This document shows, piece by piece, positions 24,186-32,107 of a stretch of DNA of 34,237 bases. The translations under genes and the position numbers were made by a program. The notes under the pieces were generated by a model. The model was not told where the DNA came from and made no database searches. It saw only the letters and a list, made by a program, of their open reading frames with translations. Within the stretch, counting starts at the first letter, position 1. The number at the start of each line of letters is the position of its first letter. Source of the DNA: Thermoplasmata archaeon (lineage in GTDB: Archaea; Thermoplasmatota; Thermoplasmata; Lutacidiplasmatales; UBA184); NCBI GenBank assembly GCA_030040865.1, contig JASHSX010000138.1:1-34237 (forward strand), given 5' to 3'.

Positions 24186-25298
24186 CTAGGCGAGGGAGCG
24201 GGTGGCGGCGAGCCGCTGGGCGTACTTCTTGTAGATCTCGGTCGCGCGCGCGACCGATTCGATCTTCACGTACTCGTTCGCCTGGTGCGACAGCTCCTCC
24301 TCGCCGGCGCCCAGGATGACGACGCGCGGGTTCACCTGGGTGTAGTGGACCGCCTCGGACGCGTGGACGAGGACCGTCGACTCGGCCTGGGCGACGTCCC
24401 GCAGGAGCTTCACGTGCTCCGCGTTCGGATCGATCTGGACGGCCGGCATCGTGAGGATCCGGCGGAGCGTGAACGGCGTCTTGATCCGGCGCAGGTGCTC
24501 CTCGATCTCGTGGTACAGCTGATCGGGCGTGTACGGCGGCGGGAAGCGAATGTCGACCTCCGCCGTCGCCTTGTTCGGGACGACGTTCAGGCGGGTGCCG
24601 CCGTTGAACGTCCCGATGTTGAGCGTCACGCTCCCGAGCTCGGGGTGCGCGATGCGGCCCTTGAACGACTCCAGGCCCCGGAGGATGCGCATCATCTTGC
24701 CGATCGCGTTCTCCCCCAGGTGGGGCATCGCGCCGTGGGCCGCCTTCCCCCGCGTCTCGATCGAGAGGTCGAGGACGCCCTTCTCCGCGTAGGCGACCCT
24801 GAGCCCGGTCGGTTCGCCGACGATCACGGCCTTGGCCCGGCGGAGGGGAAGGGTCTTGGCGAGCGCCGTCGCACCCTGCATGGTCGTCTCCTCGTCGGTC
24901 GTGAAGGCGAGGACGACCGGGATCTTCCGCGCGATGAGGTCCTGCGCGGCCTCGAGCATCGCGACGACGGTGCCCTTCATGTCGGCCGCCCCGCGCCCGT
25001 ACATCCGGCCCGAGGCGAGCTGGCTCTGCGAGAAGCTCCAGTAGTCGCCGACCGGTGGCGTGTCCAGGTGCCCCGAGAGGACGAGACCGCCCTGGCCGAA
25101 CTCGGCGAGCAGGCTCGGCGCCGCGGCGTCGCCGAAGAGCGTGTTGCGCATGTGGATCTGGTCGGTGAACGACTGGACGTAGTCGAGCACCTCCTGCTTG
25201 TCGGAGAAGGGGTCGCTCGGGATCTTGATCAGCTCCGCGAGCATGTCCACCATCTGACGCTTCACCGAGGGCCGTACCTCCGGGCGCCCGGGCACCAC
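24186..25298 (-). CDS. M20 family metallopeptidase/deacylase (ArgE/DapE/CPG2-like)
   Basis: 370 residues. Zinc ligands of the family are visible: H77-x-D79 in LSGHLDTPP, D107 in GRGAADMKG, E136-E137 in TTDEETTM (catalytic Glu then ligand), E162 in VGEPTG, and a C-terminal His in EELSHQANEYV. The lid/dimerisation domain (KAAHGAMPHLGENAI ... VDIRFPP) lies between. Members remove acyl groups from acetylornithine, succinyl-diaminopimelate and the like, or cleave dipeptides; the substrate is not clear. Start GTG 25298 has a GATTAAGG box about 40 bases upstream; GTG 25265 is an alternative. It sits between the glycosyltransferases and the GalU-like gene without an obvious link to them. Confidence 0.88.
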   Translation of the reverse strand: MVPGRPEVRPSVKRQMVDMLAELIKIPSDPFSDKQEVLDYVQSFTDQIHMRNTLFGDAAAPSLLAEFGQGGLVLSGHLDTPPVGDYWSFSQSQLASGRMYGRGAADMKGTVVAMLEAAQDLIARKIPVVLAFTTDEETTMQGATALAKTLPLRRAKAVIVGEPTGLRVAYAEKGVLDLSIETRGKAAHGAMPHLGENAIGKMMRILRGLESFKGRIAHPELGSVTLNIGTFNGGTRLNVVPNKATAEVDIRFPPPYTPDQLYHEIEEHLRRIKTPFTLRRILTMPAVQIDPNAEHVKLLRDVAQAESTVLVHASEAVHYTQVNPRVVILGAGEEELSHQANEYVKIESVARATEIYKKYAQRLAATRSLA

Positions 25299-25337
25299 CC
25301 CCGGCGCGCGCTGCGGGGGCTAAGGGGCCGGCGTGCC

Positions 25338-26231
25338 TTAATCGTGGCGGTGCGCGGGGGTGCCCCCGAGCACCCGACGGCGGCTCACGGCCAGCGCCCG
25401 GGCATACCCGTCGGGCGAGCCGACCGATCGCCATTCTCCGAGCCGGGGTTCGAGGACGAGGGCCGCGACCCGGCCCCCCTCGTTCACCACGGTGCGGATC
25501 CCGTCCGTGAGCTCGAGCTCGGCCGGGCGCTCGAGGCGCCGGTACCGCTCGAGCGCGGGGAAGATCGTAGGGCGGAACGCGTAGACCGCCGTGGCCGCCC
25601 AATGCGAGCGGGGGCGTTTCGGCTTCTCGACGAGGGAGCTCACGGCGAGCCGTCGGATCCCGTCGACCGGCATGCCGCGCCTTCCCTCGATCACCCCGTA
25701 GCGTCGCGGATCGGCGACCCGTCTCACGAGCAGCACGGCGTCGAGCCGCTCGCGCTCGAGGAGTCGGACCATCGTGCCGACGAGCGCCCCCCGGTGGCGC
25801 TCGAACAGTACGCCGTCACCGGCGTGGAGCACGAACGGCCGATCGCCGACGCTCGGGCGGCTCGCGAGCACGGCATCCCCGAACCCCGCCGGACGGCGCT
25901 GCACTGCGCATCGGAACCGTAGCCCGCGGATCGTCCGGTAGAATCGCCGGGTGTCGGCCAGGCGGTCCGCGTGCGCCCGGTGCCGCTCGAGGAACCGCGC
26001 GTCCAGCGCGAAGTAGCTCCGGACGAAGTCGCGGTCCTTCGGCTGAACGACGAGCGTGAACGCGTCCGCGCCGGCGTCGACGAGGTCCTCGACCACGAGG
26101 TGCGCGATCGGCTTCAGCACCGGGCGGCCGTTCTCGCCCGCGTCGAAGAGCGGCAAGAACTCCTTGCGGAGGCCGCGGGTCCAGGGCAGCATCCGGGTCC
26201 CCTCGCCGGCGAGGGTGACCACCGCCTGCAT
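25338..26231 (-). CDS. GalU-like UTP-glucose-1-phosphate uridylyltransferase
   Basis: 297 residues. The nucleotide loop LAGEGTRMLPWTRGLRKEFLPL (7-28) corresponds to GxGTRxLPxTK..PKEMLP of GalU. LKPIAHLVVEDLVDAG and QPKDRDFVRSYF follow as in GalU, then VLHAGDGVLF (metal site, usually VLLGDD), RRYGVIEG, SLVEKPKRP and ATAVYAFRPTIF. It should make UDP-glucose from UTP and glucose-1-phosphate. The gene starts 6 bases after the UDP-sulfoquinovose synthase stop, so it would supply that enzyme's substrate from the same transcript. The D-to-GDG change in the metal site is a small deviation worth noting. Confidence 0.85.
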   Translation of the reverse strand: MQAVVTLAGEGTRMLPWTRGLRKEFLPLFDAGENGRPVLKPIAHLVVEDLVDAGADAFTLVVQPKDRDFVRSYFALDARFLERHRAHADRLADTRRFYRTIRGLRFRCAVQRRPAGFGDAVLASRPSVGDRPFVLHAGDGVLFERHRGALVGTMVRLLERERLDAVLLVRRVADPRRYGVIEGRRGMPVDGIRRLAVSSLVEKPKRPRSHWAATAVYAFRPTIFPALERYRRLERPAELELTDGIRTVVNEGGRVAALVLEPRLGEWRSVGSPDGYARALAVSRRRVLGGTPAHRHD

Positions 26232-26237
26232 CGGGTC

Positions 26238-27488
26238 CTACGCGAGGCTCCGGGCGGGATCCTCGCCCCCGGTACCGGGAGCGGGGTGGGCCGTCGGGGC
26301 CGGAGCCCGGGCCGCCAGCGCGGAGGCGCTGTCCTCCGACCGCCACTGGGTCGTGGCCGCGAGCACGTGGCGCCGGGCCTGGATCCGCTTTCGGTACCGG
26401 ATCAGGTCCCGGAAGATCTCCCGGACCACGTCCTCGAGCTCGCGCGTACGCCGGTACCCGAGCCCGACGAGCCGGTCGTGGATCGGCTGGTAGTAGTGGT
26501 CCTCCGCCTCGACGCGCGGGTCGGGAGGGTGCTCGATCGTGGCCGCCAGGCCGAACTCGGCCGCGACCCGACGGGCGACCTCGGCGAGCTCGTTCACGGA
26601 ATAGGCCGCATCGAACTGGTTGAGCACGCGGTACTCCCCCGGGCTCGCCGGGTGCTCGATCGCGAGCCGGAGCGACTGCATCGAGTCCTCGAGCGCGATG
26701 AAGCCGCGGCGCTGACCTCCCTTCCCGTACGGAGTGATCGGAAGCCCGACCACGGCCTGGGCGATGAACCGATTGAGCGCCGTCCCCCAGGTCTCGTCGA
26801 AGTCGAACCGGGTGAGCAGTCGGCGATCGGTGATCTCCGGGGTCCGGATCCCGTAGATCACTCCTTGCATCACGTCGGTCGCCCGGAGATTCCAGATCCC
26901 GGTCGCGAACATCACGTCGCCGGAGTCGAACACCTTGCTCCAATGGTACCACGAGCCGGCGCGCCGCGGGAACGGCAGCGTGTCCTTGCGGCCGCGGAAC
27001 TCGACCTCGAAGAACCCCTCGGGAATGTCGACGTTCGGGGTCCCGTACTCGCCCATGGTGCCCATCTTGACCAGGTGGGCGTCGGGGCAGACCGCCCGCA
27101 TCGCGTAGAGCAGGTGGAGGGTCCCGGTGAGGTTCTCCACCTGCGTCGTCACCGCGTGGTGGACGTCGATCATGGAGTACGGGGCGCTCCGCTGCTCGGC
27201 CAGGTGCACGATCGCGTCCGGCCGCTCGCGCGCGAGCACGTCGCGAACAAAATCGAAATCCTGGAGGTCCCCCCGATGGAAGGCGAGGTCGCGCCCGAGG
27301 ACCTCCTTCACGGCCGCGAGGCGGCGGGGGAACGACGGGATCGGCGTCGCCGACCAGCTACCGACCTCGCTCACGCGGCGTCGCGTGACGAAGTTGTCGA
27401 TCCCGACGACCTCGTGGCCCCGGGCCAGTAGGTGGAGCGCGAGCGGCCAGCCGGAGTAGCCGTCCACGCCGGTGATGAGTACCTTCAC
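26238..27488 (-). CDS. UDP-sulfoquinovose synthase (SQD1/Agl3-like)
   Basis: Converts UDP-glucose and sulfite to UDP-sulfoquinovose with a bound NAD. 416 residues from GTG 27488. SDR epimerase fold with GVDGYSG at 7-13. The active site T144 in GTMGEYGTP, Y181 and K185 in WYHWSKVFDS match the SQD1 triad (T145, Y182, K186 in Arabidopsis) almost position for position. Further SQD1 signatures are VTRRRVSEVGSWSATPI (NAD loop insert), WNLRATDVMQGVIYG, FDETWGTALNRFIAQAVVG and YGKGGQRRGFIALEDSMQ. The C-terminal 35 residues are a Pro/Ala-rich low-complexity tail. In Sulfolobus Agl3 serves N-glycan synthesis; in bacteria and plants the product goes to sulfolipid. The GalU-like gene follows after 6 bases. 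Confidence 0.93.
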   Translation of the reverse strand: MKVLITGVDGYSGWPLALHLLARGHEVVGIDNFVTRRRVSEVGSWSATPIPSFPRRLAAVKEVLGRDLAFHRGDLQDFDFVRDVLARERPDAIVHLAEQRSAPYSMIDVHHAVTTQVENLTGTLHLLYAMRAVCPDAHLVKMGTMGEYGTPNVDIPEGFFEVEFRGRKDTLPFPRRAGSWYHWSKVFDSGDVMFATGIWNLRATDVMQGVIYGIRTPEITDRRLLTRFDFDETWGTALNRFIAQAVVGLPITPYGKGGQRRGFIALEDSMQSLRLAIEHPASPGEYRVLNQFDAAYSVNELAEVARRVAAEFGLAATIEHPPDPRVEAEDHYYQPIHDRLVGLGYRRTRELEDVVREIFRDLIRYRKRIQARRHVLAATTQWRSEDSASALAARAPAPTAHPAPGTGGEDPARSLA

Positions 27489-27523
27489 GGGGTCCGACCT
27501 CCCGAAGCATGGCGGGCGCCGAG

Positions 27524-27531
27524 GATAAAGG
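27524..27531 (-). promoter_or_regulatory. TATA-like box of the UDP-sulfoquinovose synthase operon
   Basis: CCTTTATC on the minus strand, about 36-43 bases before GTG 27488, with GGGAGG at 27497-27502 as a possible ribosome binding site. Confidence 0.5.
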
Positions 27532-27574
27532 GTCCGTCTCCGGCCCGGAGTTCGCGCGCGCTCGACCCCAACCC

Positions 27575-27582
27575 GCATAAGC
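27575..27582 (+). promoter_or_regulatory. TATA-like box of the PAC2-to-Nudix gene run
   Basis: GCATAAGC, 42-49 bases before ATG 27624. It is the only A/T-rich element facing right in the divergent spacer. Confidence 0.4.
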
Positions 27583-27623
27583 GAGGCGGCGCTGGCCGAG
27601 GAGTAGGCCGGAGCCCGGGGAGC

Positions 27624-28400
27624 ATGCAGACCGCCGACGTCCGGATCGTCGACACGCGCGACGAGTCACTGAAGGGCGCGATGGTCGTGGTCGGCTTCCC
27701 GACCCACGGGCTCGTCGGATCGGTCGCCGCGTCGTACCTCGTCCACACGCTCGACATGAGCCTGATCGCGTACATGGTCAGCGAAGAGTTCCCGCCGACC
27801 GTGATCATGGAGGAGGGCGTCGTCGGCGCGCCGATCCGCTTCTACGCGAGCAAGCTCGTCTGCGGGGTCGACCGCTCCTGCGACCAGCTCGTCGTCGTCA
27901 TCGCGGATATCCAGCCGCCGGTCGAGATGCTGAACGCGCTCGGCCGGACGATCCTCGACTGGGCGGAGTCGAAGCAGGTGCAGCTCGTCGTCGCCATCGA
28001 GGGACAGCCGATCGAGAGCGAGATCCGCGGCGACGCGCGGGTCGTCGCGATGGCGAACCGGGCGGCCGCGCCGCTGCTCGACAAGTACCGCTTCGAGGCG
28101 GCCAACGGCGTCGTCACGGGCCTCGCAGGAGGGATCCTGCTCGGCGCGATCGGGCGCACGACGCCCGTGCTCTGCCTGGTCGCCCAGGCGCACAAGGATT
28201 ACCCGGACGCCCGGGCCGCGGCGAAGGTGATCGAGACGGTCAACCCGCTGGTCCCGCTCCTCGTGCTCGACACGAAGCCGCTCCGCGACAAGGCCCGCCA
28301 GATCGAGTCCGAGGTGCGGAAGACCCTCCAGCAGACCCGGGACTCGATGTCGAACATGCGGGCGAACGAATCCGAGGGGCCGGGTGAGATGTATCGCTGA
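27624..28400 (+). CDS. PAC2 family protein (archaeal proteasome-assembly chaperone homologue)
   Basis: 258 residues. The opening MVVVGFPTHGLVGSVAASYLVHTL, the SEEFPPTVIMEEG stretch, VVVIADIQPP and the TGLAGGILLGA segment are the conserved core of PAC2-family proteins, known in archaea as PbaB-type homologues of the eukaryotic Pac1/Pac2 proteasome chaperones. The last 40 residues form a charged helix (KPLRDKARQIESEVRKTLQQTRDSMSNM), probably for oligomerisation. Whether it acts on the 20S proteasome here is unknown. It is the first gene of a plus-strand run; the GNAT gene follows within about 16 bases. Confidence 0.88.
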   Translation: MQTADVRIVDTRDESLKGAMVVVGFPTHGLVGSVAASYLVHTLDMSLIAYMVSEEFPPTVIMEEGVVGAPIRFYASKLVCGVDRSCDQLVVVIADIQPPVEMLNALGRTILDWAESKQVQLVVAIEGQPIESEIRGDARVVAMANRAAAPLLDKYRFEAANGVVTGLAGGILLGAIGRTTPVLCLVAQAHKDYPDARAAAKVIETVNPLVPLLVLDTKPLRDKARQIESEVRKTLQQTRDSMSNMRANESEGPGEMYR

Positions 28401-28416
28401 CACGGCCCCCCGGCCG

Positions 28417-28905
28417 GTGAGCGCCTCCCTGCCGCCGAACCCTCCGCCGGTGACCCTGCGCGCCTTCCGGCCGTCCGACGTCCCGTTCGTCTCCGGCATC
28501 GTGGCGGAGGCGCTCCACGAGCACTACGAGCCGTCGCTCTACCAGTCCCTGAGCGTCGAGTGGAACGACGGCTTCCTCGTCGCGTCGGACCCGCACGACG
28601 TGCCGATCGGCTTCCTCCTCGGGGTGACCCAGGTCGACCGGGAGGCGCGCGTCCTCATGTTCGCGGTCGAACGCAACCACCGGACGCTCGGCGTGGGCAC
28701 GCTCCTCATGGACGCCTTCCTCGAGCGGTGCCGCGTCCGGGGGTTCCGGCGGGTCACGCTCGAGGTCCGGGTGTCGAACGCGACTGCGATCCGGTTCTAC
28801 ACCCGCTACCGGTTCTCCGTCACGGACCTCCTTCGTTCGTACTACTCCGACGGCGAGAACGGCTACCAGATGGCGCTCGACCTGGTCGCTCCCGCGGCCG
28901 GGTGA
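28417..28905 (+). CDS. GNAT family N-acetyltransferase (RimI-like)
   Basis: 162 residues from GTG 28417; GTG 28450 and GTG 28384 are other in-frame choices, the domain proper starting at VTLRAFRPSDV (28450). Motif A for acetyl-CoA is AVERNHRTLGVGTLLMDAFL (R/Q-x-x-G-x-G/A, here RTLGVG), followed by RRVTLEVRVSNATAIRFYTRYRF, the stretch typical of RimI/NAA10-like N-terminal protein acetyltransferases. Acceptor not known. The CBS gene starts inside its stop (GTGA), so the two are translationally linked. The context, with NAC and a possible ribosome factor, favours a protein N-terminus or ribosomal protein as the acceptor. Confidence 0.85.
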   Translation: MSASLPPNPPPVTLRAFRPSDVPFVSGIVAEALHEHYEPSLYQSLSVEWNDGFLVASDPHDVPIGFLLGVTQVDREARVLMFAVERNHRTLGVGTLLMDAFLERCRVRGFRRVTLEVRVSNATAIRFYTRYRFSVTDLLRSYYSDGENGYQMALDLVAPAAG

Positions 28906-30176
28906 CCAAAGCCGCTAAGTCCTCCGGCCCGGCTGACCCGCCGATGCCCGCGGCATGGCCGTCGGTCGGCGAGCTCATGACCCGCGACCCGGTCACGCTG
29001 CCGCACGACGCCCCGATCGCGAAGGCGCTCGGCCTCATGCGCACGCGCGGGTTCCACGAGATCCCGGTCCTCCGCAACGCCCGGCTCGCGGGGATGATCA
29101 CGTTCGAGTCGATCGCCCGTCGGGTCCGTGGCTCGCTCACGACCAAGGTCGAGAGCCTCCTGATCCTGCCGCCGCTCGTCACCCCATCGACCACGCTCGC
29201 CGAGATCGCGGGCCAGCTGCTCGCGACCGGGCTGCGGGCGGCTCCCGTGGTCGGCCGCCGCGGCGAGCTCGTCGGGATCGTGAGCCGCACCGACCTCGTC
29301 CGGGCGCTTCGCAACGCTCCGGTGGCGGCGCGCGCGACCGTCGAGTCGATCGCGAGCCCGGCGTCCGTCGTGATCCGGGAGGACGACCAGGTGCGCCACC
29401 TGCTCGCCCAGCTCCGCCTGCTCGAGGAGCACCCGCTCCCCGTCGTCGATCGGAAGGGTCGCCTCGTGGGAGCCGTCGGCGTCGCGGACCTGGGGGCGGT
29501 CCTCTGGCGTCCCACAGCGGGCGGCAAGGCGGACGCGAAGACCGGCCGGTCCGCCCTCGAGGTCGAGGTCGCCTCGATCATGCGCTCCCCCGCGATTACC
29601 GTCCCGACCGGCACGTCGGCCGCGGAAGCGGCGGCGATGATGAGCCGGGAGAAGGTGTCGAGCGTCTTCGTCGTCGAGGGCGGCCGCCCGACGCGCGTCG
29701 TCGGTCAGTCCGACCTGCTGGGGCTGCTCGTCGGGGCCACGCGCGCCGCACTCCCGGGCGGAGGCGTCGAGGACGTCTACGTCGAGATCACGGGGCTGCG
29801 GGGCTCCGCCGATCCGGCGTTGCTCGCGGACATCGACCACGTGGTCGCCGCGGGCCTACGGCGCATCGCGAAGCACCTCCACCCGACGTTGCTCACGCTC
29901 CACTTCGCGCCCCACGCGACGCACCGCACCAACGATCTCACGGTCGAGGCGCGGCTTCACACCGACGTCGGGATCTTCTACGCCTCGCACACCGGCTGGA
30001 ACTTGATGGCCGGCGTCGCCGGGCTCCTCGAGGAGCTCGCCGGCCAGGCGCGCCGAACCCGCGAGGAGCAGCGGCCCCGCGGTCGGGGCCGAAGGGCGGC
30101 CGGGGCCGACGCCACGCTGTTCGTCGATGCGGAGCTCGAGGCGAAGATCCGCTCCGCGAGCGGGGCGGACGAATAG
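28902..30176 (+). CDS. Four-CBS-domain protein with C-terminal S30EA/HPF-like domain
   Basis: 424 residues from GTG 28902, overlapping the GNAT stop. CBS domains lie at about 22-76 (VGELMTRDPVTLPHDAPI), 84-138, 147-200 and 224-280 (VASIMRSPAITVPTGTSA); such pairs bind AMP, ATP or SAM. Residues 289-388 look like the S30EA/hibernation-promoting-factor fold: VYVEITGLRGSADPALLADI, then LTVEARLHTDVGIFYASHTGWNLMAGVAGLLEEL, a pattern of strand, long helix and the W-N-L-x-x-x-V-x-x-x-L-x-x-L helix of HPF. The Arg-rich linker RTREEQRPRGRGRRAAG and a short acidic tail follow. Inference: an adenylate-controlled ribosome-binding protein. ATG 28944 is an alternative start with a CGCTAAGT box about 30 bases before it. 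NAC follows after 12 bases. Confidence 0.82.
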   Translation: MTKAAKSSGPADPPMPAAWPSVGELMTRDPVTLPHDAPIAKALGLMRTRGFHEIPVLRNARLAGMITFESIARRVRGSLTTKVESLLILPPLVTPSTTLAEIAGQLLATGLRAAPVVGRRGELVGIVSRTDLVRALRNAPVAARATVESIASPASVVIREDDQVRHLLAQLRLLEEHPLPVVDRKGRLVGAVGVADLGAVLWRPTAGGKADAKTGRSALEVEVASIMRSPAITVPTGTSAAEAAAMMSREKVSSVFVVEGGRPTRVVGQSDLLGLLVGATRAALPGGGVEDVYVEITGLRGSADPALLADIDHVVAAGLRRIAKHLHPTLLTLHFAPHATHRTNDLTVEARLHTDVGIFYASHTGWNLMAGVAGLLEELAGQARRTREEQRPRGRGRRAAGADATLFVDAELEAKIRSASGADE

Positions 30177-30188
30177 GAGGCGACGGCG

Positions 30189-30602
30189 GTGGCGGTCCCC
30201 AACATGCCGCGCGACCCGCGGCAGATGCAGATGATGATGCGGCGGCTCGGCATGAAGACGGAGGAGGTGCCGGACGTCGAGGAGGTGATCGTCCGCACCC
30301 GCACGAAGGACCACGTCTTCCGCGCACCGTCGGTGACGATCCTCACGATCCAGGGCGTGCGGACGTACCAGGTGGTGGGCACCCCCGAACTCCGACCGCG
30401 CGGGGCGGGCGGGACCGCGGCCCCGGCGTCGGGTCCGGCGATCTCCGCCCCCGCGGCACCGGCCGGGCCTCCCGAGGAGGACATCCGGCTGGTCATGGAG
30501 CAGGCGAACGTCTCGCACGAGGAGGCGGTCGAGGCGCTCCTCCAGGCGCACGGCGAACCGGCGGAGGCGATCATGAAGATCCTCTCCCGGGGCGGCGGGT
30601 GA
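30189..30602 (+). CDS. nac: Nascent polypeptide-associated complex protein (archaeal alpha-NAC)
   Basis: 137 residues from GTG 30189 (GGAGG at 30177-30181); ATG 30204 is an alternative. The N-terminal PRDPRQMQMMMRRLGMKTEEV and the NAC beta-barrel half (VIVRTRTKDHVFRAPSVTILTIQG) precede a 30-residue Ala/Pro linker. The C-terminal UBA domain EEDIRLVMEQANVSHEEAVEALLQAHGEPAEAIMKIL spans about 98-134. Archaeal NAC forms homodimers at the ribosome exit tunnel and shields emerging chains. The Nudix gene begins inside its stop (GTGA). Confidence 0.95.
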   Translation: MAVPNMPRDPRQMQMMMRRLGMKTEEVPDVEEVIVRTRTKDHVFRAPSVTILTIQGVRTYQVVGTPELRPRGAGGTAAPASGPAISAPAAPAGPPEEDIRLVMEQANVSHEEAVEALLQAHGEPAEAIMKILSRGGG

Positions 30603-31048
30603 GCGGCGCCGCCGGCCCGATCGCCCAGGAATGCGTCGAGGGGTACCTCTTCGCGACGCCGCCGGTCGAGCTGCTCCTGTTCCGCCGTCCGCCTGCCCGA
30701 GGGCGGTTCTGGGTGCCGATCAGCGGCAAGGTGGAGCCGACCGACCCGGACTTCGAGGGCGCCCTGCGCCGGGAGCTCGCGGAGGAGACCGGCCTCGCCC
30801 GTCCGCGGGATGTGTTCCCCCTCGACTGGGACGTCACGTTCCCCTCGGAGTCGGGCGCCCCGTGGCGGCTCCATGCGTTCGGCGTCGAGGTCGCGCGGTC
30901 GTTCCGGCCCCGCCTGAGCGACGAGCACGACGACGCGGCGTGGGTAGGGCCCGACGACGCGATCGCGCGACTGCACTTCGAGGACAACCGGGCGGCCGTT
31001 CCCCGGCTGCTCGCGCGGATCCGGGACCGTCGCTCCCCAAACGTTTAG
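30599..31048 (+). CDS. Nudix hydrolase
   Basis: 149 residues. The Nudix box is near-consensus: SGKVEPTDPDFEGALRRELAEETGL, with the catalytic REL-x-EE-x-G intact but Asp for the first Glu and one extra residue before it. Nudix enzymes split nucleoside diphosphates linked to another moiety; some members act on oxidised nucleotides or diadenosine tetraphosphate. The flanking WVPISGK and the AAWVGPDDAIARL stretch resemble dATP/Ap4A pyrophosphatases, which does not fix the substrate. Start GTG 30599 overlaps the NAC stop. Confidence 0.88.
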   Translation: MSGAAGPIAQECVEGYLFATPPVELLLFRRPPARGRFWVPISGKVEPTDPDFEGALRRELAEETGLARPRDVFPLDWDVTFPSESGAPWRLHAFGVEVARSFRPRLSDEHDDAAWVGPDDAIARLHFEDNRAAVPRLLARIRDRRSPNV

Positions 31049-31049
31049 C
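31042..31049 (+). promoter_or_regulatory. TATA-like box of dph2
   Basis: CGTTTAGC, partly inside the Nudix stop codon, 30-37 bases before ATG 31079. Confidence 0.4.
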
Positions 31050-31078
31050 GCGCACCGCCGCTCGAACCGTCGAAGAAC

Positions 31079-32107
31079 ATGTCGCCGGCCGCGGACGCGC
31101 CCGCCCGCCCTGCCCGGGTCTTCCCGCGGGTCGGCCCCGAGCTCGTGGCCGCGCTCCGTGAGATCCGGCCGCAGAGGATCGTGCTGCAGGTTCCCGCGGG
31201 CCTCGTGCGGAACGCGCACGAGATCGCGGAGGGGCTGCGGACGGAGGTCGGTGCTCCCGTCGCCCTCGCGACCCGCGCCTGCTTCGGGGCGTGCGACTTC
31301 CCGTCCCGTGATGAGGCGCCGTCGGCCGACGTCGCGGTCGTCCTGGGCCACGCCCCGATCCCGAACGTCGAGCTGGTCCGCCCGACGTTCTTCGTGGAGA
31401 TGCGGGAAGCGGGCGGGGACCCGGAGCGCCTCGCCGACACGCTCGTCGCCGCCGGCGTCCCCCGGCGTCTCGGCCTCGTCTTCTCGATCCAGCATCTCGA
31501 CCTCGCCGGGCCGCTCTCCGAGAGCCTCGGGCGCCGCGGGGTCTCCGTACGGATCGGGCGCGGGGACCGCCGGCTCGCCTACGCCGGTCAGGCGCTCGGC
31601 TGCAACTACACCGGGGCCGAGGCCGTCGCCGCCGAGGTCGACGCGTTCGTCTTCGTCGGGACGGGAGCGTTCCACCCGATCGGGCTCGCGTTCGCCACCG
31701 ACCGGCCCGTCTGGAGCCTCGATCCGCTGCGGAACTCGCTCGATCCGCCGATCGACCGGGCCGAGCTCGTCGGCCGACGTCAGCTCGCGGTCGCCTCGGC
31801 CCGGGAGGCCCGGCGGTGGGGCATCTTGGTCTCGACGTTCCGGGGGCAGGACCGTCTCGGCACGGCCCGGGCGCTCGAGGAGAAGGCCCGGGCCCGAGGC
31901 CGGGACGCCGAGATCCTGCTCTTCGACCGGCTCGACCCGCGCGACCTCGAGGGCCGGGCGTTCGACGCCTACGTCAACACGGCGTGTCCGCGCATCGCGC
32001 TCGACGACGGGGCGCTGTACGGGAAGCCGATGCTGACGCCGCCCGAGTTCCTGATGGCGCTCGGCGAGCTCCCGCTCGCGCCGTACCGGTTCGACACGTA
32101 TCACTGA
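31079..32107 (+). CDS. dph2: Diphthamide biosynthesis enzyme Dph2 (radical SAM-like 4Fe-4S)
   Basis: 342 residues. Starts diphthamide synthesis by moving the 3-amino-3-carboxypropyl group of SAM to the target histidine of elongation factor 2. The three cluster cysteines of archaeal Dph2 are visible: C68 in RACFGACDF (with C72 close by), C175 in LGCNYTG and C303 in NTACPRIALDD, with spacing like C59, C163 and C287 of the Pyrococcus enzyme. Also typical are VLQVPAGLV, VLGHAPIP, VSTFRGQ and PPEFLMAL. It is one of the clearest archaeal markers of the window. Its stop overlaps the convergent VOC gene by seven bases. Confidence 0.96.
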   Translation: MSPAADAPARPARVFPRVGPELVAALREIRPQRIVLQVPAGLVRNAHEIAEGLRTEVGAPVALATRACFGACDFPSRDEAPSADVAVVLGHAPIPNVELVRPTFFVEMREAGGDPERLADTLVAAGVPRRLGLVFSIQHLDLAGPLSESLGRRGVSVRIGRGDRRLAYAGQALGCNYTGAEAVAAEVDAFVFVGTGAFHPIGLAFATDRPVWSLDPLRNSLDPPIDRAELVGRRQLAVASAREARRWGILVSTFRGQDRLGTARALEEKARARGRDAEILLFDRLDPRDLEGRAFDAYVNTACPRIALDDGALYGKPMLTPPEFLMALGELPLAPYRFDTYH

